Below are positions 1 to 4,520 of a DNA stretch of 8,073 bases, piece after piece. Below the pieces are notes generated by a model. That model saw nothing but the letters and a program-made list of their open reading frames with translations, did not search any database and was not told where the DNA came from. The DNA is from JBAZOJ01 sp041648755. Lineage in GTDB: Bacteria > Planctomycetota > B143-G9. The translations under genes and the position numbers were made by a program. Positions within the stretch are counted from its first letter, which is position 1. Each line of letters opens with the position of its first letter. The stretch lies in the NCBI GenBank assembly GCA_041648755.1, contig JBAZOJ010000173.1:1-8073 (forward strand). The letters run 5' to 3'.

Positions 1-33
1 TGTTCATTGCTCATTGTCCGCAAGCCTCCGGCC
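1..33 (+). repeat. 33-nt exact repeat, copy 1
   Basis: These 33 bases recur without a mismatch at 200-232. The unit is two or three TTCAT-type heptamers followed by tgtccgc and aagcctccggcc. The second half alone recurs near 1057-1074. It may be longer to the left, since the window starts inside it. Confidence 0.9.
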
Positions 34-165
34 GAATCCAGGCTGCTTCCTTCCTCTTTGGCCTCGCAAATCCTACGTCTTTTCAACTTGGCGTCCTTGG
101 CGACTTGGCGGTTAAAGGCTGCTTTCCGCCGGTAGGCTCTTCTCTCATTCTTCATTGTTCATCTT

Positions 166-194
166 GCCCTCAGTAGGCGCGGCGAAGGAGGGTC
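166..194 (+). repeat. 29-bp interspersed module (GCCCTC..GAGGGTC), copy 1
   Basis: 29-bp module with ends GCCCTC and GAGGGTC, which are partly self-complementary, around a GGCGCGGCG core. Copies of equal length lie at 1016-1044 (plus) and 6234-6262 (minus), differing at one or two positions. All three are embedded in heptamer tracts. Confidence 0.85.
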
Positions 195-199
195 CTCAT

Positions 200-232
200 T
201 GTTCATTGCTCATTGTCCGCAAGCCTCCGGCC
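200..232 (+). repeat. 33-nt exact repeat, copy 2
   Basis: Exact copy of 1-33. Here it follows directly on a 29-bp module (166-194) and a short heptamer tract, showing that the modules are combined in different orders. Confidence 0.9.
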
Positions 233-355
233 CGGCCTCACTGGCTGTTGGCGTTCGGATATCTGCTCTCTTATTCATCAATCCGCAATCATCAATCAGC
301 ATTGTCCGCAACGCTTCGTCGGCGAATGCCAATGCCTGCGGCAGTTGCGATCCGC

Positions 356-817
356 TCACACCGTCTCTTCCAGCCATCGGTGCACTTCATCCGGGTCCCA
401 ACCGATCGTCTTGCAGGCCTTGGTTTCGAGTTCCGGTGGGAGGCTCGCGCTCTCCTCGCCTTTGAGCCGCATCACCAGGATTCTCCGAGCCCCATTCTGC
501 TCGCCTTCCGCCGCCTTCATCCCATGGAACTTCTCGATCTCCCATTTGACCCATTCGCTGCTATGCGTGTCCTTGCCGACCAGCACGATCAGCCGCGTTG
601 AATCCTGCATCATCTTCTCGATTTCTTGTTTCACGGGCTCGGATTTAGGGTCATCCGGCAGTGCCCTGATCGGTCTGCCCGCCGCGTCCGTCACTGGTTC
701 TTTCAGCGAATTGTCGTTGAAATGGAGCTTGTGATTGGGATTGGAACTGATTGACCTGAACCCGTCAACCGCCGCGGCATCCTCGTTATCGAAGCTGATA
801 AAGACGTCTACAGCCAC
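356..817 (-). CDS. ThsB/MTH538-type TIR-like domain protein
   Basis: A 153-residue single-domain protein. The order of motifs matches the MTH538/ThsB TIR-like family (DUF1863): VFISF (5-9) with acidic DNED following, a middle segment LHFNDNSLKEPV (31-42), then VLVGKDTHSSEWVKWEIEK (78-96). In that family the last block holds the helix with the conserved Glu, here E93. ThsB of the Thoeris system makes a cyclic ADP-ribose-type signal from NAD on phage infection; whether this protein does so is inference. I chose the GTG at 817 because AAGGAG lies six bases upstream and homology begins at once. An ATG at 925 would add 36 residues that translate a hairpin repeat. No ThsA or other effector is adjacent: downstream is repeat DNA, upstream the 6C-like RNA. 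It could be an orphan TIR protein or work with distant genes. No convincing promoter is visible. Confidence 0.8.
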   Translation of the reverse strand: MAVDVFISFDNEDAAAVDGFRSISSNPNHKLHFNDNSLKEPVTDAAGRPIRALPDDPKSEPVKQEIEKMMQDSTRLIVLVGKDTHSSEWVKWEIEKFHGMKAAEGEQNGARRILVMRLKGEESASLPPELETKACKTIGWDPDEVHRWLEETV

Positions 818-823
818 CAATTG

Positions 824-829
824 CTCCTT
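824..829 (-). promoter_or_regulatory. Ribosome binding site deciding the GTG start
   Basis: AAGGAG on the minus strand, six bases before the GTG at 817. It is the main reason for preferring GTG over the upstream ATG at 925. Confidence 0.7.
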
Positions 830-881
830 GCTCTGCGAACACGTTCCCGACGCGCCCACTTGACAAGATAAGCTTACCACG

Positions 882-904
882 AAACGAAGCGTCCCGCTTC
901 GTTT
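882..904. repeat. Perfect 10-bp hairpin with TCC loop
   Basis: AAACGAAGCG and its exact complement flank the three-base loop TCC. The same design (ACG.., CCG/GCG, TCC loop, CG..CGT) recurs at 931-950 and 6034-6050 with different stem sequences. Compensating changes in the stem suggest that structure is conserved rather than sequence. Confidence 0.8.
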
Positions 905-930
905 GACTTGGCTGTTGGCTGCCATAGTAG

Positions 931-950
931 ACGCGACCGTCCCGGCGCGT
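931..950. repeat. TCC-loop hairpin, imperfect
   Basis: ACGCGaCCG pairs with CGGCGCGT, with one bulged A, around a TCC loop. The flanks (AGTAG before, TCTTGCC after) resemble those of the hairpin at 6026-6055 (AGTAA before, ACTTTGC after), so the two are probably diverged copies of one element. Confidence 0.65.
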
Positions 951-1015
951 TCTTGCCCCGGCTGCTGGCCTTCGTTTCTCGCCCGTCGCCTCTCTTAATC
1001 ATCAATCCGCAACTC

Positions 1016-1044
1016 GCCCTCCGTAGGCGCGGCGAAGGAGGGTC
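1016..1044 (+). repeat. 29-bp interspersed module, copy 2
   Basis: Same length and orientation as 166-194, with A to C at the seventh base. It is again followed by a heptamer (cagcaatccgcaatgtccgc type) and then gcaagcctccggcc. Confidence 0.85.
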
Positions 1045-1080
1045 AGCAATCCGCAATGTCCGCAAGCCTCCGGCCTTCAG

Positions 1081-1141
1081 CCGGAGCAAGGCCCGCCAAC
1101 TGGCGGGGCCTCCGGCCAGCCCCGCAGCTCTTCTGCGGGGC
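1081..1141 (-). repeat. GC-rich palindromic element, intergenic copy
   Basis: 1081-1110 is the exact reverse complement of 7424-7453 (30 bases), which lies inside the coding region 6611-7834. Similarity continues through 1111-1141: the 13-mer CTGCGGGGCTGGC is shared. The element contains two stem-loops: CCCGCCA/TGGCGGG, and a perfect 9-bp stem GCCCCGCAG/CTGCGGGGC at 1119-1141 with a five-base loop. No T-run follows on either strand, so a terminator role is not supported. Confidence 0.85.
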
Positions 1142-1155
1142 CCTATAAACCAATG

Positions 1156-1243
1156 AGCCCGTCGGCTGGGGGGACCGACGGGCTGAGGAGGGGTCACGGT
1201 CCTGTGGGGGGACGGGACCGTGATAGGGAAAATTCTTCTGCTC
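1156..1243 (-). ncRNA. 6C-like small RNA (two hairpins with C6 loops)
   Basis: On the minus strand a transcript of about 88 nt would begin near 1243 and fold into two perfect hairpins. The first (1223-1194) has a 9-bp stem TCACGGTCC and a 12-nt loop with exactly six C. The second (1184-1156) has a 10-bp stem AGCCCGTCGG and a loop TCCCCCCAG, again six C. The linker is CCCCTCCTC, itself anti-Shine-Dalgarno-like. Both loops share TCCCCCCA. This is the architecture of 6C RNA, described in actinobacteria (mycobacterial B11): two stem-loops whose loops carry at least six cytosines, which pair with G-rich ribosome binding sites. A TTGACA/TAAAAT promoter lies at the right distance. No T-run follows the second stem (CATTGGTTTAT), so the 3' end is uncertain. 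Targets are unknown. Confidence 0.75.
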
Positions 1244-1249
1244 CCCGGC

Positions 1250-1277
1250 ATTTTACCCCTGTCGGGCATCCTGTCAA
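1250..1277 (-). promoter_or_regulatory. Sigma70-type promoter for the 6C-like RNA
   Basis: TTGACA (1277-1272) and TAAAAT (1255-1250) are separated by 16 bases on the minus strand. Initiation would fall at about 1243, a G, some 20 bases before the first hairpin. No open reading frame with a ribosome binding site follows on this strand, which supports an RNA product. Confidence 0.65.
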
Positions 1278-1409
1278 ATCAGTAACGCTCGGAGTTCTCA
1301 CATCGATATTCAGGATGAAGAGGATGAAGGCGATTTGCAGTCCGGGGATCGGATTCCGTCCACGTAGAATGCGGGTTTCAACCCCGTCCTGGCTGTTCGG
1401 GGATCGTAG

Positions 1410-1429
1410 GGGCATGTTGCAACATGCCC
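1410..1429. repeat. 20-bp perfect palindrome
   Basis: GGGCATGTTG followed directly by its reverse complement, with no loop. It could be an operator-like dyad or a repeat. No gene starts nearby, so a regulatory role is not supported. Confidence 0.6.
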
Positions 1430-1537
1430 TCATCGCAAACGTCGTTGAAAGGCCATTAACATCGTGCCTCCTCCATGGAATATGCTCTGGACTTCCGGCT
1501 CTCATTCATCAATCCGCAATCATCAATTCCGCGGAAT

Positions 1538-1555
1538 CCTGAGCTTGCCGAACGG
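1538..1555 (-). repeat. TTCGGCAAGCTCAGG-type module, copy 1
   Basis: Reads CCGTTCGGCAAGCTCAGG on the minus strand, with flanks GGATC and GATTCC. A copy with the same flanks lies at 5879-5905 (plus), and a diverged copy lies within the restriction-endonuclease-like gene near 2028-2046. Confidence 0.7.
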
Positions 1556-1659
1556 ATCATCATTCAGCAATCAGCAATCATCAATGTCCCCCACCGCCTC
1601 AGGCGGAGTCGACAGACGACGGTCGGCCGACTAAGATGCACCGATCCTCCCAGGCCGAT

Positions 1660-1686
1660 TTGACAACGATGGATCGCCTGTAAGAT
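1660..1686 (+). promoter_or_regulatory. Candidate promoter of the endonuclease-like gene
   Basis: TTGACA (1660-1665) and TAAGAT (1681-1686) with a 15-base spacer and a TG just before the -10. The spacer is short. Initiation would fall near 1693, leaving a leader of about 18 bases with the Shine-Dalgarno sequence GGGAGG at 1699-1704. Confidence 0.5.
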
Positions 1687-1710
1687 CGATCGGCAACCGG
1701 GAGGCGCGTT

Positions 1711-2295
1711 GTGAAGGAAGGCGGAATCGGCGGGGCGAATACAAAAACCGGGCTGCATTTTGAGCGCAAGGCAGACCTGCTGAAACTGCTGGACGCGATC
1801 CCCGGCTATGAAGTGAAGCGCGGTGGCCGCGCGGGCTCAGTTATCCTGTTCAGGGGGGAGGTTGTCGCGCGGTGCTTCAAGCAGCACGAGTTCTACAAAT
1901 TCCTGGACGAGAGCGGGGTCGACTGGAAAAAAATCCTGTCGGCCGGATTGCCTCTTGATTGCGCGACCCACGTGATTGCAGCAAATATCCTGTTTGTGCT
2001 GGATATCAGGCTGCAGCGAGGCTCTTCCGTTCGACCTGGCTCACGGCCGGGCTGCTCCCTGGCCGATGACCTGGTATGCTGTGGCTTCAACAGAGGCCAG
2101 TATGCAAAAGTCGCTGCGCCACTGGGCTTGCAGGTCGAGTACATCATCGTGCTCAGAAAGGAGTGGGGTGATAAGCCCTGCAACAAGGATGTCCTTGACT
2201 ACATCCACAGCGCCAACTGCCATTACTGCTTCGATGAACTTCCGCTTGGGTGGCTTGGGCTCGCGGAGCGTCAGAGTGAATCAGATCCGCGCTGA
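1711..2295 (+). CDS. Restriction-endonuclease-like protein, altered active site
   Basis: 194 residues starting at GTG, with GGGAGG six bases upstream. The N-terminus GGANTKTGLHFE (7-18) and the C-terminal part VEYIIVL (142-148), KDVLDYIH (159-166), HYCFDELPLGWLGL (171-184) fit, from memory, a family of small type II restriction endonucleases with a PD-(D/E)XK fold. In that family D..E-x-K is followed by a GSVDEKLQTCDFKRxQY-like segment. Here D83 is in place, but the E-x-K position reads D98-I-R100, and the lysine-to-arginine change is likely to harm catalysis. Between it and GCSLADDLVCCGFNRGQY (114-131) lie about 11 extra residues (103-113) encoded by a repeat-like module. No methyltransferase is adjacent, so a solitary and probably inactive or altered enzyme is the best reading. 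The family assignment rests on motif memory, not a search. Confidence 0.6.
   Translation: MKEGGIGGANTKTGLHFERKADLLKLLDAIPGYEVKRGGRAGSVILFRGEVVARCFKQHEFYKFLDESGVDWKKILSAGLPLDCATHVIAANILFVLDIRLQRGSSVRPGSRPGCSLADDLVCCGFNRGQYAKVAAPLGLQVEYIIVLRKEWGDKPCNKDVLDYIHSANCHYCFDELPLGWLGLAERQSESDPR
2028..2046 (+). repeat. Intragenic TTCGACCTGGCTCACGG module
   Basis: Inside the endonuclease-like gene, CCGTTCGACCTGGCTCACGG resembles the intergenic module CCGTTCGGCAAGCTCAGG (1555-1538) and CCCTTCGGCAGGCTCAGG (5883-5900). It encodes the residues that look inserted relative to the family, in a frame that keeps the gene open. Confidence 0.5.
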
Positions 2296-2317
2296 AAGGC
2301 GAATATCTGCAATGTAC

Positions 2318-2336
2318 GGGCGTCCTGAGGACGCCC
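2318..2336. terminator. Hairpin after the endonuclease-like gene
   Basis: Perfect 8-bp stem GGGCGTCC/GGACGCCC with a TGA loop, 22 bases past the stop at 2295. It is followed by ATTAATGGG, not a T-run, so termination is plausible but unproven. It lies between convergent genes and could serve both. A second, weaker stem (GGCGCG/CGCGCC) is at 2372-2392. The rest of 2296-2530 shows nothing. Confidence 0.4.
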
Positions 2337-2530
2337 ATTAATGGGCGGACAAGCCCAGCTCTCGCCTTGAAGGCGCGCATGGGTACCGCGCCTCCTCGTC
2401 CGAAGCGGAAGGTTCCTCCTGAGGCGGACCTCGTTGGAGTCGGTTTCGTTGAGATCGACTGCAGTTGAGACCCGTGAAGCCGCGGCAAACAAGCCGTTGT
2501 CCGGCAGCCCAAAGCAGAGCAACCGGGTGA

Positions 2531-2770
2531 TCAGCCGCAGGCCTCATCGTCCTCCAAATCAATCACTTCCGGCAGGCCATCCGGCAGCAGCACCCATGCA
2601 ATAACATCGGTACGCTGAAAGCCCCTGGCGAGCCAGTTTTCGCGGCCGGAGCACTGCCACGAATAGACGGCCCGACCCGTGTCGCGAGCCTTCTGCTCTA
2701 CCTCGACGGGATCCTCGCAGGTGAAGGCTTCGGCATCAGTGAGCAAGGGAAGAGACAAGTTGAAAGCCAT
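2531..2770 (-). CDS. Small acidic protein, last gene of the PLD operon
   Basis: 79 residues, family not recognised. It starts three bases after the stop of the second PLD nuclease. GGGAGA in the end of that gene serves as its ribosome binding site, seven bases upstream, so the two are co-translated. The N-terminal part SLPLLTDAEAFTCEDPVEVEQKAR (5-28) is matched by the truncated protein encoded at 3571-3693, which follows the first PLD copy. The middle (YSW, GRENWLARGF, VIAWVLLPDG) looks like a small beta-rich domain. The end, EVIDLEDDEACG, is strongly acidic. No signal peptide or membrane segment. Its fixed place after the nuclease suggests a partner, regulator or inhibitor of it, but this is inference. 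Confidence 0.7.
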   Translation of the reverse strand: MAFNLSLPLLTDAEAFTCEDPVEVEQKARDTGRAVYSWQCSGRENWLARGFQRTDVIAWVLLPDGLPEVIDLEDDEACG

Positions 2771-2773
2771 TGG

Positions 2774-3574
2774 TTATTCTCCCACCAAGCGGCGGTAATG
2801 GCCGCCTCCCAGAAACTCCACGAAACCCATGTCGCGCAAGACCTGAAGTTGCTGGCGCAGCTTGGCCTTCCAGTTCTTGTTTCCGGGGTACTTCTGCTTC
2901 CCTTCTTCTTCGCAACTGTCGTACACATCGGAAAGCGAGAATTCAGCGCCGAGAGCCATAATCCCATGGAGGGTAACGCCTGCCCAGCCGCCGAGAGAGT
3001 CAGCCAGTGCATTTCGGTCGGCGGATGTTCTGATCCGCATGTAGTTTTTTTGTGCATCGGCGACAAGCTCCATCAGGTTGCTTTTCAATTTCTCCCGCAC
3101 AAACATTACGGGAGTCTGCAAGCCTGAAATTTCCTCCTCTGGCCATAAGCGGGGTGCCCCGTCTTTCTTGAAACCGTGGAGAACCGCGCAAGCGAGTTCC
3201 TCGACCTGGGCCGGATCGGTCGTCTCGATGCCGCATTCGGCGTTGTTCCGTAATCCGCTGTAGGTCGCGTTCGCCGAAGTGACCAGTGCAGCGGCGCCGT
3301 CAACAATGTAAACCTTGGCATGCAGGGACGATTCACTGTAGACACGCACACCGATCGACGCGATGCTTCTCACCGCCTCAAGATCGGATGCGCCCGTCGA
3401 GAAATCGCGGATGAGAAGCCTTGTCAGCAGCGACCTGTCAACGCTTGCCCGCAGCCCTGATAGATGCTCTGCGAAGATGCCGGTCACGAAAGGGCTCGCG
3501 ACAAGAAACCTGTGGCGGCAAAGCGAAATCTGTTTCTTGATCCAGTCGTCGGTCGGGTTGTAGATGATTCTCAT
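2774..3574 (-). CDS. PLD-family nuclease with C-terminal winged helix (copy 2)
   Basis: 266 residues. The N-terminal part is a phospholipase D-like nuclease domain with one HKD motif: H85-A-K87, D92, then S100-A-N102 and G107. Single-HKD enzymes such as BfiI and Nuc work as dimers on DNA without metal. The C-terminal part (about 205-263: EFSLSDVYDSC, KAKLRQQLQVLRDMGFVEFLGGGHYR) resembles the winged helix at the C-terminus of DpnI and Dam-replacing proteins, which reads DNA sequence or methylation. A modification-dependent or sequence-specific restriction role is therefore likely, but inferred. The start is the ATG at 3574, with GAGG five bases before it. It overlaps the upstream small gene by ATGA. 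It is a paralogue of the protein at 3710-4513, sharing the MRIIY.PT.DW start, LHAKVY, and VTSANAT. Both copies keep all catalytic residues. Confidence 0.85.
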   Translation of the reverse strand: MRIIYNPTDDWIKKQISLCRHRFLVASPFVTGIFAEHLSGLRASVDRSLLTRLLIRDFSTGASDLEAVRSIASIGVRVYSESSLHAKVYIVDGAAALVTSANATYSGLRNNAECGIETTDPAQVEELACAVLHGFKKDGAPRLWPEEEISGLQTPVMFVREKLKSNLMELVADAQKNYMRIRTSADRNALADSLGGWAGVTLHGIMALGAEFSLSDVYDSCEEEGKQKYPGNKNWKAKLRQQLQVLRDMGFVEFLGGGHYRRLVGE

Positions 3575-3693
3575 GCTTTCCTCGATTTGCTTCGGTCGTG
3601 TGACGTAGTTCCCTGTCCGCGAGCCTTCTGCGCTACCTCGGCGGGGTCGTTAGATGTGAAGACTTCGGCATCATACGGCATCGGCAAATTCAT
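3571..3693 (-). CDS. Truncated duplicate of the small operon protein (40 aa)
   Basis: A 40-residue frame beginning MNLPMPYDAEVFTSNDPAEV. Residues 3-25 align with the first third of the 79-residue protein at 2531-2770 (LP, DAE-F, DP-EV, QKAR). The DNA around 3612-3663 matches the same part of that gene at about 83% by eye. After QKAR the similarity stops and the frame ends within the ATGA that starts the next PLD gene. This is the junction expected from a tandem duplication of the PLD plus small-protein pair, with loss of the small gene's 3' part. It starts 16 bases after the first PLD gene and has no good ribosome binding site of its own (only GGAG about 14 bases away), so it may be translated by coupling or be a remnant that couples translation of copy 2. 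Confidence 0.6.
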   Translation of the reverse strand: MNLPMPYDAEVFTSNDPAEVAQKARGQGTTSHDRSKSRKA

Positions 3694-3709
3694 TCTGATC
3701 AGGCGTAGC

Positions 3710-4513
3710 CTACTCCGTCTTCCCGACCAAACGGCGGTAGCGCCCTGGTCTTGCGATCTCCACGATTCCTATATCACGAAGGACAGTCAGCTCTTTGTGC
3801 AGCTTGGCCTTCCAGGCCCTCTTGCAGGGAAATTCCTCTACGAACTTGTCGAAGCAGATTGTCTGGAGTTCCTCCAGGGTGAATTCGTCACCGAGTCGCA
3901 ATATGCCCAGCAACGCGACTCTCGTCCAGTAGAAGAACTTCATTGCCCAGTGGTTTCGCTCGGCAGCATCACGGATGCAGACGTATTCTCCCAGTGGGTC
4001 TTCATAGATATGGGCCAATCCGTCGTCCAGCAGTTTCGCCAGCGCGTAGATTGGCTGCTCTAACCCAAAGAGATCGGTATCTGACCACAGCCGCGGAGTC
4101 CCCCTCTTACGGAAGCCTCGCTCTATGGCATTGACAAGTTCCTCGACCTGTTTCGGATCGGTTGTCTCGATGCCGCATTCGTAGTTTCCCTCGAACCCGC
4201 CAAGTGTTGCATTCGCGGAAGTGACCAGGGCTGTGTCGTCAACCACATAGACCTTGGCATGCAGCCGTGGCTCGCTCAATATGCGAGCCCCGAAGGAGGC
4301 AATCCGCTCCAAGACCTCAATGTCACATGCTCCCAGGGCGAATTCCTGGATTCTCACCCGGGTGAGGAGCGTTATCTGGGCCCGATCCTCAAGTCTGGAC
4401 AGGTACGCTGCGAGGATGCCGGTCACGTAAGGGCTCGCGACAAGGCACCTGTGGCGACACCGGTTGACATGCTGCTTGAACCAGTCTTCGGTCGGGCGGT
4501 AGATGATACGCAT
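3710..4513 (-). CDS. PLD-family nuclease with C-terminal winged helix (copy 1)
   Basis: 267 residues from the ATG at 4513, with AGGGG four bases before the start codon in the seven-base gap after the upstream gene. A longer frame from 4636 would add 41 residues that merely overlap the upstream gene. The first residues MRIIY match the start of copy 2. The HKD motif is H85-A-K87, D92, S99-A-N101. The C-terminal winged helix runs from about 207 to 262 (EFTLEELQTIC, KAKLHKELTVLRDIGIVEIARPGRYR), like that of DpnI. The two copies are roughly half identical by eye, best in the nuclease half. Divergence is greatest in the middle (150-195) and in the DNA-facing helix, which would fit a difference in target recognition. 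It probably acts in the cytoplasm, possibly as a homodimer or a heterodimer with copy 2. Confidence 0.85.
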   Translation of the reverse strand: MRIIYRPTEDWFKQHVNRCRHRCLVASPYVTGILAAYLSRLEDRAQITLLTRVRIQEFALGACDIEVLERIASFGARILSEPRLHAKVYVVDDTALVTSANATLGGFEGNYECGIETTDPKQVEELVNAIERGFRKRGTPRLWSDTDLFGLEQPIYALAKLLDDGLAHIYEDPLGEYVCIRDAAERNHWAMKFFYWTRVALLGILRLGDEFTLEELQTICFDKFVEEFPCKRAWKAKLHKELTVLRDIGIVEIARPGRYRRLVGKTE

Positions 4514-4520
4514 TTCCCCT

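Larger units (their letters stand above)
1..355. other. Gene-free repeat mosaic
   Basis: I find no credible gene here. The stretch is made of tandem heptamers (variants of attgttc, attgctc, aatccgc, aatcatc), the module gcaagcctccggcc (twice), a 29-bp module, and a CTTGGCG triplication around 88-115. The reading frames across it are translations of these repeats, and frames in different registers look equally open, as expected for 7-bp units. Confidence 0.75.
818..1155. other. Gene-free stretch with hairpins and repeats
   Basis: Between the TIR-like gene and the small RNA I see no gene. It holds two TCC-loop hairpins (882-904, 931-950), heptamers of the aatcatc/aatccgc type near 997-1010, a 29-bp module (1016-1044), the gcaagcctccggcc module, and an inverted copy of the element found inside the 6611-7834 gene. 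Confidence 0.7.
1278..1659. other. Gene-free stretch of repeats and palindromes
   Basis: No gene supported. It contains an AGGATGAAG duplication (1313-1328), a GGGTTTCAACCCC near-palindrome (about 1374-1386), the perfect palindrome at 1410-1429, and heptamer tracts at about 1504-1530 and 1556-1586 (aatccgc, aatcatc, cagcaat variants). The two tracts flank a GGAATCCTGAGC..GGATC module. Confidence 0.65.

Noticed and set aside
155..734. Open frames of 88-173 residues on the plus strand
   Set aside because: They translate heptamer repeats at the left and run antisense to the TIR-like gene at the right. Two frames are open at once and neither has a family pattern or ribosome binding site.
861..880. 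TTGACA on the plus strand near 861 as a promoter
   Set aside because: No acceptable -10 at 15-19 bases and no gene or structured RNA downstream on that strand.
818..925. 36-residue N-terminal extension of the TIR-like protein from ATG 925
   Set aside because: It encodes the TCC-loop hairpin repeat, and a better start (GTG 817 with AAGGAG) sits right before the conserved domain.
1119..1141. Intrinsic terminator at the 9-bp hairpin
   Set aside because: No T-run on either strand, and the hairpin is part of the dispersed element also found inside a gene.
1371..1390. CRISPR-like repeat GGGTTTCAACCCC
   Set aside because: Single occurrence with no spacers or evenly spaced repeats anywhere in the window.
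1153..1542. 129-residue plus-strand frame and its 103-residue antisense partner
   Set aside because: They cover the C6-loop hairpins, the promoter and repeats. Base pairing explains the sequence better than coding.
1976..2341. Frameshift in the endonuclease-like gene, continuing in another frame
   Set aside because: The called frame matches the family on both sides of the extra residues and reaches a normal end, so an in-frame insertion fits better than a frameshift.
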